From contig CAYXIO010000007.1 of the NCBI GenBank assembly GCA_964465125.1, forward strand, positions 32,915 through 96,914: 64,000 bases of DNA, written 5' to 3'. Positions 36,007 through 43,684 of this stretch are shown here, one piece after another (the stretch's first letter is position 1; each line of letters begins with the position of its first letter). The notes beneath the pieces are model-generated. The model was not told the origin of the DNA. It saw only the letters and a program-made list of their open reading frames with translations, and did no database searches. This DNA is from CAYOHG01 sp964465125 (GTDB lineage: Bacteria > Planctomycetota > Phycisphaerae > UBA1845 > Fen-1342). The position numbers were made by a program, and so were the translations under genes.

Positions 36007-36870
36007 CTACGGCGCGCTCGGCCGGGATGAAGGACCGGCCGTCGAAGCTGTCTGCGGGGCGAAGACACAAACATGCAGCGCGACGGTGTCAACGACGTAC
36101 ACGTTTCCGGCCGAATCGACCGCAACATCCATGTTCTTGCAGTTGAGATCGAAGTCGTTGTCGCTGATGACGGCCAGCAGCGATCCGTCGGCGGCGTAAA
36201 CCTTGGCGCGGGGGTTGGCTTTCTCGGTGACGAAGATCGTGCCGTCGCGCGCCAGGGTGATGTTGGTCGGATTGCAGCAGCCGGGGAAGCCGGCGGGGTC
36301 GCGGCCGTCAAACCGGCCGACGTGGCCGAGCCGCTCGCCGTCGAGACTGAAGCGCTCAATGCGATGCTTGCCGGGATTGGCGGCGTGGATCACGCCGGCC
36401 CCGTCGATCGCGAGATCGAGCACGCCGTTGGGAATCAGGAAGGAGCGGCGCTCGGGCGCGGCTCCGATGTCGTTGCGGAAGTTGCCGGCCGCATCGAACC
36501 GGCGCAGACAGCAGGCCTTCGCGTCCGCCGCGATCACGTCGTCCTTTGCAAAGGCGATCGCCGTGACAAGGCCGAGCCGCTCGGCGTCGCTCCAGAGCGC
36601 GGTGCGACGGCCTTCGGCGTCGAACACCTCGATCTGGCCTTCCTGCCCGACGAAGACGGCGCCGTCGGAGCGAACGGCGATGCTGACGCCGGGGCGCGCG
36701 GTGGGCCAGGTGCGCTGGAACTTGCCGTCGGTCTGAAACACCTTGACGCAGCCATCGCCGACGGCGTAGAGCATGTCCTTCGAATCGATCGCGATACCGC
36801 GCAGCGCGCTGGAGAACTGGTCGGCAGCGTCCCCTCGGCCCGCGATCGTGCCCGTGCGTCGATAGGTCAT
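36007..36870 (-). CDS. NHL-type beta-propeller protein
   Basis: The 287-residue protein consists of repeated strands of the NHL/SMP-30 propeller type (GIAIDSKDMLYAVGDGCVKVFQTDGKF, NITLARDGTIFVTEKANPRAKVYAADG, DVAVDSAGNVYVVDTV). There is no signal peptide or catalytic motif. Propellers of this kind bind proteins or ligands. The Cys pairs (ACCLRR, PGCCNP) are noteworthy next to Fe-S genes. GGAG lies upstream of the ATG. It stands between the PQQ-type propeller and the Tat ferredoxin in the same operon. Its job there is unknown. Confidence 0.78.
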   Translation of the reverse strand: MTYRRTGTIAGRGDAADQFSSALRGIAIDSKDMLYAVGDGCVKVFQTDGKFQRTWPTARPGVSIAVRSDGAVFVGQEGQIEVFDAEGRRTALWSDAERLGLVTAIAFAKDDVIAADAKACCLRRFDAAGNFRNDIGAAPERRSFLIPNGVLDLAIDGAGVIHAANPGKHRIERFSLDGERLGHVGRFDGRDPAGFPGCCNPTNITLARDGTIFVTEKANPRAKVYAADGSLLAVISDNDFDLNCKNMDVAVDSAGNVYVVDTVALHVCVFAPQTASTAGPSSRPSAP

Positions 36871-36907
36871 CGTTCCGTGCTCCTAACCAGCAGGCGCGCC
36901 GCGCTCG

Positions 36908-38182
36908 TCACGGCGCTTTCGCGGCGCTATTCGCGGCGGACAGGTCGACGCAGATCATTCTGGAGAGATCGCGCAGAACCAACTTGCCGCCGGACAGCGC
37001 CATCGGCGCCCACGCGTCCGGTCCGGACAGCAGATTCGCCCGCGCGAGCTCGCGGTATTCGCTGAAGTTGGCGTCGATCAGCCGCAGAGTTCCGGTGCGG
37101 CCGTCGAGCACGATGAGCATTCCGTCCGCGAGCAGGAAGTTGCCGAGATCGAACGAGGCGTCGCCGCTGCTCTCCCAGACGCGTTTTCCGTCGAAATCGA
37201 GGCAGGCGAAGCGTCCGCGCTGCTTCTTGCCGACGGCGAACATGTGGTTCTGGAAGAGAATGGGCGTCTGGACTTCGGAATTCCACTCCTCGGGCCCGAG
37301 CTCGAAGACCGGCTCGGGCCGGAACGAATCGCCCTCGCGCTTGACGCGGATCATGACGCTGCCGGCTTCGTATCCGGAGGTCATGAAGATGCGCTCGCCG
37401 TCGATCGCGAGAGGCGACGGGGCGACCGCGACGTTGAACTTGCGCGGGTAATGCCAGAGGAGACGACCGTCGTCGGCGGCGATTCCCATCAGCCCCTGGA
37501 GCGTGCAGTAGAGGTACTGCCGCACGCCGCCGAGCTCGGCCGGCATGAGCGAGGCGTGGGACATCTCCCATAGCTGGGGATTGGGGGTCCGCCAAATCTC
37601 GTTGCCGGTCTCGGTATCGAAGGCGATCGCAAGTGCGTCGCCGCCGACGGCGATGATGAGCCTGCCGGGCTCGAGCAGCGGGCACTGACCGTTGTACCAG
37701 GGCGGAATCCTGGCCTTGTAGTCGCTGACCAGGTCCTTGCGCCAGAGCTGAGTGCCGCTGGACGCGTCCAGGCAGTGCAGCACGCACTTGGGGTCGAGCG
37801 CAAAGACGTGCTTGCCGTCCACTGCGGGCACGGTTCGCGTGATGCCGTGATTCGGGCGGATGCGGCGCTCTTCGCGGAATCGCCAGAGCTCCTCGCCGCG
37901 ATCGAGCGTGACGCAACGGGAGAGCCACTCGTTCTTGGCAACATCGTAGTCATTGAAGTACACCCGGCCGGCCACGACGGCAGGCCCGGCGTAGCCCTCG
38001 CAGACCTCAACCGACCAAAGCACCGGGGGGCCGCCGTCCGGCCAGTGGCGCACCAAGCCGGTTTCTCGACTGGTTCCGTCCCGGTTCGGACCGCGGAACT
38101 GCGGCCAGTCATCGCCCGCGGCGGCGACCGCTCCAAGAACCATCGCCGCCGTCACCGATAAGTTCACAAGAAAGGAGCCCAT
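36908..38182 (-). CDS. Secreted PQQ-like (BamB-type) beta-propeller protein
   Basis: The 424-residue product has a signal peptide (MGSFLVNLSVTAAMVLGAVAAAG). The Planctomycetota-typical opening DDWPQFRGPNRDG follows, then WD/PQQ-like blades (VYFNDYDVAKNEWLSRCVTLDRGEELWRF, LHCLDASSGTQLWRKDL, AIAFDTETGNEIWRT). No PQQ-dehydrogenase catalytic residues are evident, so it is probably structural or ligand-binding. The start at 38182 follows AAAGG. An in-frame ATG at 38218 adds only a short basic stretch. It is the first gene of the redox operon, 283 bp from the divergent nucleotide-sugar dehydrogenase gene. Confidence 0.85.
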   Translation of the reverse strand: MGSFLVNLSVTAAMVLGAVAAAGDDWPQFRGPNRDGTSRETGLVRHWPDGGPPVLWSVEVCEGYAGPAVVAGRVYFNDYDVAKNEWLSRCVTLDRGEELWRFREERRIRPNHGITRTVPAVDGKHVFALDPKCVLHCLDASSGTQLWRKDLVSDYKARIPPWYNGQCPLLEPGRLIIAVGGDALAIAFDTETGNEIWRTPNPQLWEMSHASLMPAELGGVRQYLYCTLQGLMGIAADDGRLLWHYPRKFNVAVAPSPLAIDGERIFMTSGYEAGSVMIRVKREGDSFRPEPVFELGPEEWNSEVQTPILFQNHMFAVGKKQRGRFACLDFDGKRVWESSGDASFDLGNFLLADGMLIVLDGRTGTLRLIDANFSEYRELARANLLSGPDAWAPMALSGGKLVLRDLSRMICVDLSAANSAAKAP

Positions 38183-38229
38183 GACGACCTTTCGGCGCGG
38201 ATGCCGGCGCTGGAGCACGAACCTCTTGA

Positions 38230-38259
38230 ATTCTAGAGCGTTATGTCTTTTGGCTGCAA
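38230..38259 (-). promoter_or_regulatory. Candidate promoter of the redox operon
   Basis: In an AT-richer patch, the minus strand reads TTGCAG (38254-38259), an 18-bp spacer and TAGAAT (38230-38235). It is placed about 48 bp before the first ATG of the operon. The -10 is good and the -35 weak. Confidence 0.4.
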
Positions 38260-38465
38260 TCGGATTTCGGCCGGACGAGCGATGGGAAACGCGCCGAGCC
38301 GGCTTGCGGTCGGTGCACCCACCAGCCCCCGCATCGCGCCCAGCACCGGCGTCCGACGGTCGGATGCAGGCAACCTAAGCCCAGCGGGCGGTTTGCTTGC
38401 GGGCCAATGACACCTCGGTTACAAGCTGGCGATTCATTGGGGCGCGGTTTTTCGGAGACTGAAAC

Positions 38466-39797
38466 GTGAGCAAACTTGCGATGCAACTGCTCGACCGGAT
38501 TCGCAATCACGAAGCCGTGGTCGGCGTGATGGGCCTTGGATACGTCGGTCTGCCGCTGGTGCGCGAGTTTTGTGCTTCCGGTTTCCAGGTCATCGGGTTT
38601 GACGTGGACGAGCGGAAGATCGAGATGCTCCAGGCCGGCAAAACTTACATTAAGCACTTACCTGGTCATCACTTCCAGAAGCTCGTGCGCGACGGCTTGT
38701 TCACCCCGACGAGCGACATGAAGCTGCTGGCCAAGCCCGACTGCATCCTGATCTGCGTGCCGACGCCGCTGGCGAAAAACTGGGATCCCGACATGCGCTA
38801 CGTCATCGGGACGACCCAGGCGATCAGCAGGACGCTGCGCAAGGGCCAGTTGGTGGTGCTCGAATCGACCACCTACCCGGGCACCACGCGCGAAGTCTGT
38901 CAGCCGATTCTGGATCGCACGGGACTCAAGCTCGAGCAGGACTACTTCCTGGCGTTCTCGCCTGAGCGCGAGGATCCGGGCCGAACGGATCACACCACGC
39001 GGACGATTCCTAAGGTCGTCGGGGGCATGGGGCCGCACAGTGCGCGGCTGGCGGAGGCGCTGTACGCCGGCGCGCTCGACACGGTCGTGCCGGTGTCAAG
39101 CTGCGAAGTCGCCGAGGCGGCGAAGATCGTCGAGAACGTCTACCGCTGCATCAACATCGCGCTGGTCAACGAGCTGAAGGTCGTCTTCGACCGGATGGGG
39201 ATCGACGTCTGGGAGGTGATCGAAGCGGCGAAGACCAAGCCGTTCGGCTACTCGGCGTTTTACCCCGGTCCCGGCCTGGGCGGGCACTGCATTCCGATCG
39301 ACCCGCTGTACTTGTCCTGGAAGGCGCGGCAATACGGCAAGCCGACGCGCTTCATCGAGCTGGCGGCCGAGATCAACACGTCGATGCCCGAGTACGTCGT
39401 CGCGCGGCTGGCGGAAGCGCTCAGTATGCAGTGCGGCAAGGCCCTGAAGGGCTCGAAAATCCTCGTGCTGGGGCTGGCGTACAAGAAGGACGTGGACGAC
39501 GTGCGCGAGTCGCCCTCGGTCGTGCTGATCGAGCTGTTGCAGCAGCGCGGCGCCAAGGTGCAATACCACGACCCGTTCATCAAGTCCGGCAAGCCGATGC
39601 GCGAGCACAACATCACGCAGCTAAGAAGCGTGCCGCTGACGGCGGCGAGCGTCCGCTCGTTTGACGCGGTGCTGATCTCCACCGACCATACGGACATCGA
39701 CTACGCCATGGTGGTCAAGAACGCCAAGCTCGTGATCGACAGCCGAAACGCGACCGCGCGGGTGAAGGGCGCGAAGAAAAACGTGGTCAAGGCGTAG
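38466..39797 (+). CDS. Nucleotide-sugar dehydrogenase (UDP-GlcNAc/UDP-Glc 6-dehydrogenase family, WbpA-like)
   Basis: The 443-residue enzyme has the NAD-binding motif VGVMGLGYVGLPL near the N-terminus, the central AEAAKIVENVYRCINIALVNEL, the catalytic Cys in GPGLGGHCIPIDP, and the C-terminal UDP-binding domain (LGLAYKKDVDDVRESPS). It oxidises the C6 hydroxyl of a UDP-sugar twice to the uronic acid. Length and the KPFGYSAFYPG segment point to the UDP-GlcNAc/WbpA-type branch, though glucose cannot be excluded. The start is GTG, with GGAGA 7 nt upstream. It stands alone, far from the polysaccharide block. Confidence 0.88.
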   Translation: MSKLAMQLLDRIRNHEAVVGVMGLGYVGLPLVREFCASGFQVIGFDVDERKIEMLQAGKTYIKHLPGHHFQKLVRDGLFTPTSDMKLLAKPDCILICVPTPLAKNWDPDMRYVIGTTQAISRTLRKGQLVVLESTTYPGTTREVCQPILDRTGLKLEQDYFLAFSPEREDPGRTDHTTRTIPKVVGGMGPHSARLAEALYAGALDTVVPVSSCEVAEAAKIVENVYRCINIALVNELKVVFDRMGIDVWEVIEAAKTKPFGYSAFYPGPGLGGHCIPIDPLYLSWKARQYGKPTRFIELAAEINTSMPEYVVARLAEALSMQCGKALKGSKILVLGLAYKKDVDDVRESPSVVLIELLQQRGAKVQYHDPFIKSGKPMREHNITQLRSVPLTAASVRSFDAVLISTDHTDIDYAMVVKNAKLVIDSRNATARVKGAKKNVVKA

Positions 39798-39812
39798 CGC
39801 GCGGGCGCGGCC

Positions 39813-41090
39813 TCAGTCGTCCGGCGCTGCCGGCGAATCCTCTGGAGCAACCGCGCCCGGATCGGCACGGGCAGCACGGGCAGCGCGGGCGGCGTCACGG
39901 CGCTGGCGCTCGAGCGCGAGCTGTCGGCGAAGTCCTTCCGCATCGACGGCATCCGGCAGGGGTACGACAAGCGCCCGGGCGCGTTCGCTGTGCCCGAGAA
40001 AGTGGGCCAGCAGCCAGGTTTGCTCCATTCGAACGATCGGTTCGGTCACCGCGACAGACGACTTCGCGTCCGCGGACGCGTCCGACGTTGCGCTTGGCAA
40101 GCGCCCCGCCAGCAGCTCGACGGCGCGCTGCTCCAGCACCCGGTCAGGTACGATCGCGCACTCAGACAGATCGCCACGATCGAACACGAACAGCTTCCAG
40201 GCTTTGCGGCGTGTGACCGGAAGCGCGAGCAGCAGGCGCAGCCGGTGAATCGCGTGAACGCCGCCAACCGCATGAGCTTCCCAGCGCGCCGCCGACTGGA
40301 TCATCTCGCGAAGCTGAGCGGCAGCTTCGTAGCGCTGTTCGGCGGCGGCGGCAGCCATGCGGGTACGCGCAGCCCCCAGCCACCCCTGACGCTGCCCGCC
40401 CGCAAACGTCCACGCGGCGCGCACACGACTGGCGTACGCGCTTAGCGAAGCCGATCCGTCGCAGGGAGCATCGCAGCGACCCATTTCGGCGTAGGCGCAG
40501 CGTTGTCCGGCCGGAGAGCGGCGTACCTGTGCTGGATAGCGGCAGAGATCGAAGCGGTCCCAGAGGTCTTCGAGCGCGTACTGCGCGTCGCGATGCGTGG
40601 GCCAGAAGCCCAGCCACTCGCCCGGCTCACAGCCGAAGCGCTCGCTCACCTCGATATCCGGAATGGGTGCGGCGGAATCGACATGCAGCATCCAGGCGGG
40701 ACCGAACCCGATCCGCTGGCGATAGTCGCCCGGATAGAGCCGCCGCGCGGCGCGGTAGAAGCACCAGCGGCCCTCGAACGGGCCGCGCAGGACGCGCCAG
40801 CGCACTCCTAGCGTAATCGAGTCGATCCGTGCGCGCCGGGTGCGTGCCGGATCGGCAGCGCTCAGGCGGTTCTCAACGGCGCGGCGCAAATGCTGGGTGG
40901 TGAGGAGTTGAATGACCTGGTCGGACGCACCCAGGAAGGCGACGACGGCCGGGGTGGACGGCAGCCTGGACCAATCCGCGGATGAAGGCGCGCCGCTCCA
41001 GCGAAGCAGCTCGGGAAGCTCGACTGCAAGATCAGACACCGCCTGGACGGGCGCGTCGGACGAGTCGTCGTGTCCGGCGGCTTGATCCAT
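39813..41090 (-). CDS. UvrC-like protein with degenerate GIY-YIG domain
   Basis: The 425-residue protein aligns by pattern with the N-terminal half of UvrC. TPAVVAFLGASDQVIQLL...HLRRAVENRL stands where UvrC has PGVYLM...LYVGKARDLRSRV. GEWLGFWPTHRDAQYALEDLWDRFDLCRY and then RCAYAEMGRCDAPC match the Cys-rich region, and RYEAAAQLREMIQ resembles the UVR (UvrB-binding) helix pair. The GIY and YIG tyrosines are absent, so the nuclease is probably dead. There is no RNase H-like half. AGGAGG precedes the ATG. It is 18 bp downstream of the FabZ-like gene and only 0.9 kb from true uvrC. Confidence 0.72.
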   Translation of the reverse strand: MDQAAGHDDSSDAPVQAVSDLAVELPELLRWSGAPSSADWSRLPSTPAVVAFLGASDQVIQLLTTQHLRRAVENRLSAADPARTRRARIDSITLGVRWRVLRGPFEGRWCFYRAARRLYPGDYRQRIGFGPAWMLHVDSAAPIPDIEVSERFGCEPGEWLGFWPTHRDAQYALEDLWDRFDLCRYPAQVRRSPAGQRCAYAEMGRCDAPCDGSASLSAYASRVRAAWTFAGGQRQGWLGAARTRMAAAAAEQRYEAAAQLREMIQSAARWEAHAVGGVHAIHRLRLLLALPVTRRKAWKLFVFDRGDLSECAIVPDRVLEQRAVELLAGRLPSATSDASADAKSSVAVTEPIVRMEQTWLLAHFLGHSERARALVVPLPDAVDAEGLRRQLALERQRRDAARAARAARADPGAVAPEDSPAAPDD

Positions 41091-41108
41091 GCGCCTCCTG
41101 CCCGCGTG

Positions 41109-41582
41109 TCAAACCGGCATTCCGGTGATTTCGCCCTCGAAGACCATGGTCGAGCCGACGAATCCCTGCACGGCGCAGATGGTGCGACGCGGCTTCAACT
41201 GGAGCGCCTTGCCCACGACGACGAAGCGGGTCGGCGGTTGCACGGTGTCGCGGAACTTGACCTTGTCCACGCCGCCGAAGCCCAGGAACCTCCCGGCTCC
41301 GTAAATGTACGTATAAAGGCAACTGGAGAGTTGAGCGGCGACCTCGATCATGAGCACGCCGGGAAAGAGCGGCCGCCCGGGGACATGCCCGCGTGCCCAC
41401 CAGGCGTTGGGCTCGATGTCGTGGTAGCCGGCGAAGATGCCGGTGTCCCTTTCGAGCAGGACGATGGCATCGACCAGTTGAAACTCATGCCGCTGCGGCA
41501 GCAGGTTCTCGATCGCGGCGCGATCGAGCACCACGCGGCTCAGATCGATTGACGCGGGATCCAGCAGGGTCGGTGGAGGCAT
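41109..41582 (-). CDS. FabZ/FabA-like hot-dog dehydratase
   Basis: The 157-residue protein has the hot-dog fold signature RGHVPGRPLFPGVLMIEVAAQ. It carries the catalytic His and Glu of 3-hydroxyacyl-ACP dehydratases, followed by FLGFGGVDKVKFRDTVQP. FabZ dehydrates 3-hydroxyacyl-ACP during fatty-acid elongation. Here the usual fab neighbours are missing, so a specialised hydroxyacyl-ACP substrate is possible. It lies between the histone-like peptide gene and the UvrC-like gene on one strand. Shine-Dalgarno support is weak (GTGAGA). Confidence 0.8.
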   Translation of the reverse strand: MPPPTLLDPASIDLSRVVLDRAAIENLLPQRHEFQLVDAIVLLERDTGIFAGYHDIEPNAWWARGHVPGRPLFPGVLMIEVAAQLSSCLYTYIYGAGRFLGFGGVDKVKFRDTVQPPTRFVVVGKALQLKPRRTICAVQGFVGSTMVFEGEITGMPV

Positions 41583-41617
41583 GCCGTCTCACTGGTGTGG
41601 GGAGAACAAGAGTCAGG

Positions 41618-41803
41618 TCAGGCGGGCCTTTCGTCCGTTTCGCGCATGTCCAGAATCTTCTTGCGGATGTCCTGGGCCAGGTTCTTGATATCCTGCATGA
41701 TCTTCCGCACGCGCGTTCCGGCGGCCTTGTTGCCACCCTGGGCCTTCTCGATGTCGTCGCCGATTTCCTCAACGAGCTTGCGAAGGCGCTGGTATTCCTC
41801 CAT
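41618..41803 (-). CDS. Hc1-type histone H1-like peptide
   Basis: The predicted 61-residue peptide reads MEEYQRLRKLVEEIGDDIEK...GNKAAGTRVRKIMQDIKNLAQDIRKKIL. This matches the short form of the bacterial histone H1-like (Hc1) family known from Chlamydiae and Bacteroidetes. The N-terminal helical core is present, but the Lys/Ala-rich DNA-compacting tail is missing. It may bind DNA or act as a protein partner. The ATG at 41803 has GGAGA 6 nt upstream. An in-frame start at 41866 adds an unlikely 21-residue leader. Confidence 0.75.
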   Translation of the reverse strand: MEEYQRLRKLVEEIGDDIEKAQGGNKAAGTRVRKIMQDIKNLAQDIRKKILDMRETDERPA

Positions 41804-42017
41804 GACGATCTCCTCATTCGGACCGCTGCCATGCCTGCCGCGCGCGACGCGGGCACCCTTGGCCAATACCCGATAAGCACGACGGAGATTGTAGGCGCTT
41901 TTGAGCCGGATGCCTCCCCCCGCCGGCCGCGGTGGCCTCCGTCGAGATCGCCGGGTCGATGCCAGGCAACGGCTGTCCAGTTCGGGTCAGGCGGAAGTGG
42001 CTACAATTCAGCTAGTT

Positions 42018-43508
42018 ATGGAAGCGCCTGACGCTGAACGGATCGAGCGCCTGCGGGACCACATCGGGCACTTCCCGAAATGCCCGGGCGTGTACCTGAT
42101 GAAGGACCGCGACGGCCACGTGCTCTACGTTGGAAAGGCACGCGACCTCCGCAGCCGGGTCGCAAGCTACTTCCAGGACTCGACCGACCTGCTGGCCAGT
42201 CGCGGACCCGAGATTGCGCACATGGCGGCGCTGGTCGAGGACATCGATTTCCTCGTTTGCGAGACGGAAGTCGAGGCCCTGCTCAAGGAAAACCGCCTCA
42301 TCAAGGATATTCAGCCGCAGTACAACGAGCGGCTGAAGGACGACAAGAGCTTCCCGTATCTCGAAATCACCACGGGTGAGGACTTTCCCGGGGTCTATGC
42401 GACCCGCAAGCCGCGGCGCAAAGGCGTCAAGCTGTTCGGCCCGTTCACCAGCGCGGCGGGGCTGCGGGACGCGCTCAACGCCCTCCAGCGCGTCTTTCGC
42501 TTCCGGACGTGCGAGCTGCCGATCCTGGAGCGCGACGAGCGGCGCCGTTTCTTCCGCCCGTGTCTGCTGCACGCGATCAACCAGTGCACCGCGCCGTGCG
42601 CCGACCTGATCAGCCGCGAAGCCTACCGCCAGGACATCCAGCGGCTGATCCGTTTGCTGAAGTCGAAGCGCAGCGTGGTTCTGCGGCTGATGCAGCGCGA
42701 GATGGATGCCGCCGCCGAGGCACTTCGGTTCGAGGATGCCGCGGTCCTGCGCGATCGGATCAAGGCGATTCAGTCGCTGTCGCTGTCCGGGGACGTGACG
42801 GAGGACGTTCAGCCTGAGGTTTTCTTCATCGACCCCGCCGCCGGGCTCGAGCGGTTGCGGCAGCTCCTGGAGCTGGACGAGCGGCCGCGGATCATCGAGG
42901 GGGTCGACATCGCGACGCTCCAGGGCGAGGACTCGGTCGGGTCGCTGGTGTGCTTCATCGACGGTCGGCCGTTCAAGAGCGGCTATCGGCGCTTTCGCAT
43001 CAAGACCGTCGAAGGCGTGGACGACTACGCGATGATCCGGGAGGTGCTGCTGCGCCGATACCGTCACGCCGCGGTGGCGGAGGAGCTGTTTCCGGACGTG
43101 ATCCTGATCGACGGCGGGCTGGGCCAGCTTCATGCGGCGCTGGAGACGTTTGAGCACATGGCCCAGGCGGCGGAGCTGGACGGCGCGCGGGCGGTGAAGC
43201 CCCCGATGGTGGTTTCGCTGGCCAAGCGTGAGGAGTTGGTCTACGTGCAGGCGCGATCCAAGCCGCACAAGCTGGCGCGCAATCACGATGCGTTGCGGCT
43301 GCTTCAGCAGATCCGCGACGAGGCGCACCGCTTCGGGCAGCACTATCACCACGTGCTGCGGAGCAAGCGCGCGTTTGAGCAGGACGTGATCACGGGCCGT
43401 CGGCCGCCGTCGCGCCGCAGCGCCACCACGGGCCGCAAGACCAGCCGGCCGCGCAAGGGCGAGATCATGATCGAAACCGACGAGCCGCCGCCGGAGCCGA
43501 CGGAATAG
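42018..43508 (+). CDS. uvrC: Excinuclease ABC subunit C lacking the C-terminal HhH domain
   Basis: The 496-residue protein has an intact GIY-YIG nuclease (PGVYLMKDRDGHVLYVGKARDLRSRV), the Cys region (FRTCEL...FFRPCLLHAINQCTAPC), a UVR motif, and the RNase H-like nuclease with VDIATLQGE, LIDGGLGQL and DEAHRFGQHYHHVLRSK. UvrC makes the 3' and 5' incisions around DNA lesions with UvrB. Normal UvrC (about 600 aa) ends with two helix-hairpin-helix motifs. Here a short basic then acidic tail follows the nuclease. There is no Shine-Dalgarno, and TACAAT at 42002-42007 suggests a very short leader. Confidence 0.93.
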   Translation: MEAPDAERIERLRDHIGHFPKCPGVYLMKDRDGHVLYVGKARDLRSRVASYFQDSTDLLASRGPEIAHMAALVEDIDFLVCETEVEALLKENRLIKDIQPQYNERLKDDKSFPYLEITTGEDFPGVYATRKPRRKGVKLFGPFTSAAGLRDALNALQRVFRFRTCELPILERDERRRFFRPCLLHAINQCTAPCADLISREAYRQDIQRLIRLLKSKRSVVLRLMQREMDAAAEALRFEDAAVLRDRIKAIQSLSLSGDVTEDVQPEVFFIDPAAGLERLRQLLELDERPRIIEGVDIATLQGEDSVGSLVCFIDGRPFKSGYRRFRIKTVEGVDDYAMIREVLLRRYRHAAVAEELFPDVILIDGGLGQLHAALETFEHMAQAAELDGARAVKPPMVVSLAKREELVYVQARSKPHKLARNHDALRLLQQIRDEAHRFGQHYHHVLRSKRAFEQDVITGRRPPSRRSATTGRKTSRPRKGEIMIETDEPPPEPTE

Positions 43509-43684
43509 CACTCGTCAAGAGTAGGCGGCGCCCGTTTTCGCGCCGCGCTGTCCACGGGATGCCTGTCGCCCGCGAGACCCCCAGGAACGCAACCTGACAC
43601 CGTGCCAGCGCCGGCGCCGCTATGGTCGGCGGACAGCGGGATCGCTACGATCGCGGCCTTGCGAAATTCCGAGGCGCCCCAGTC

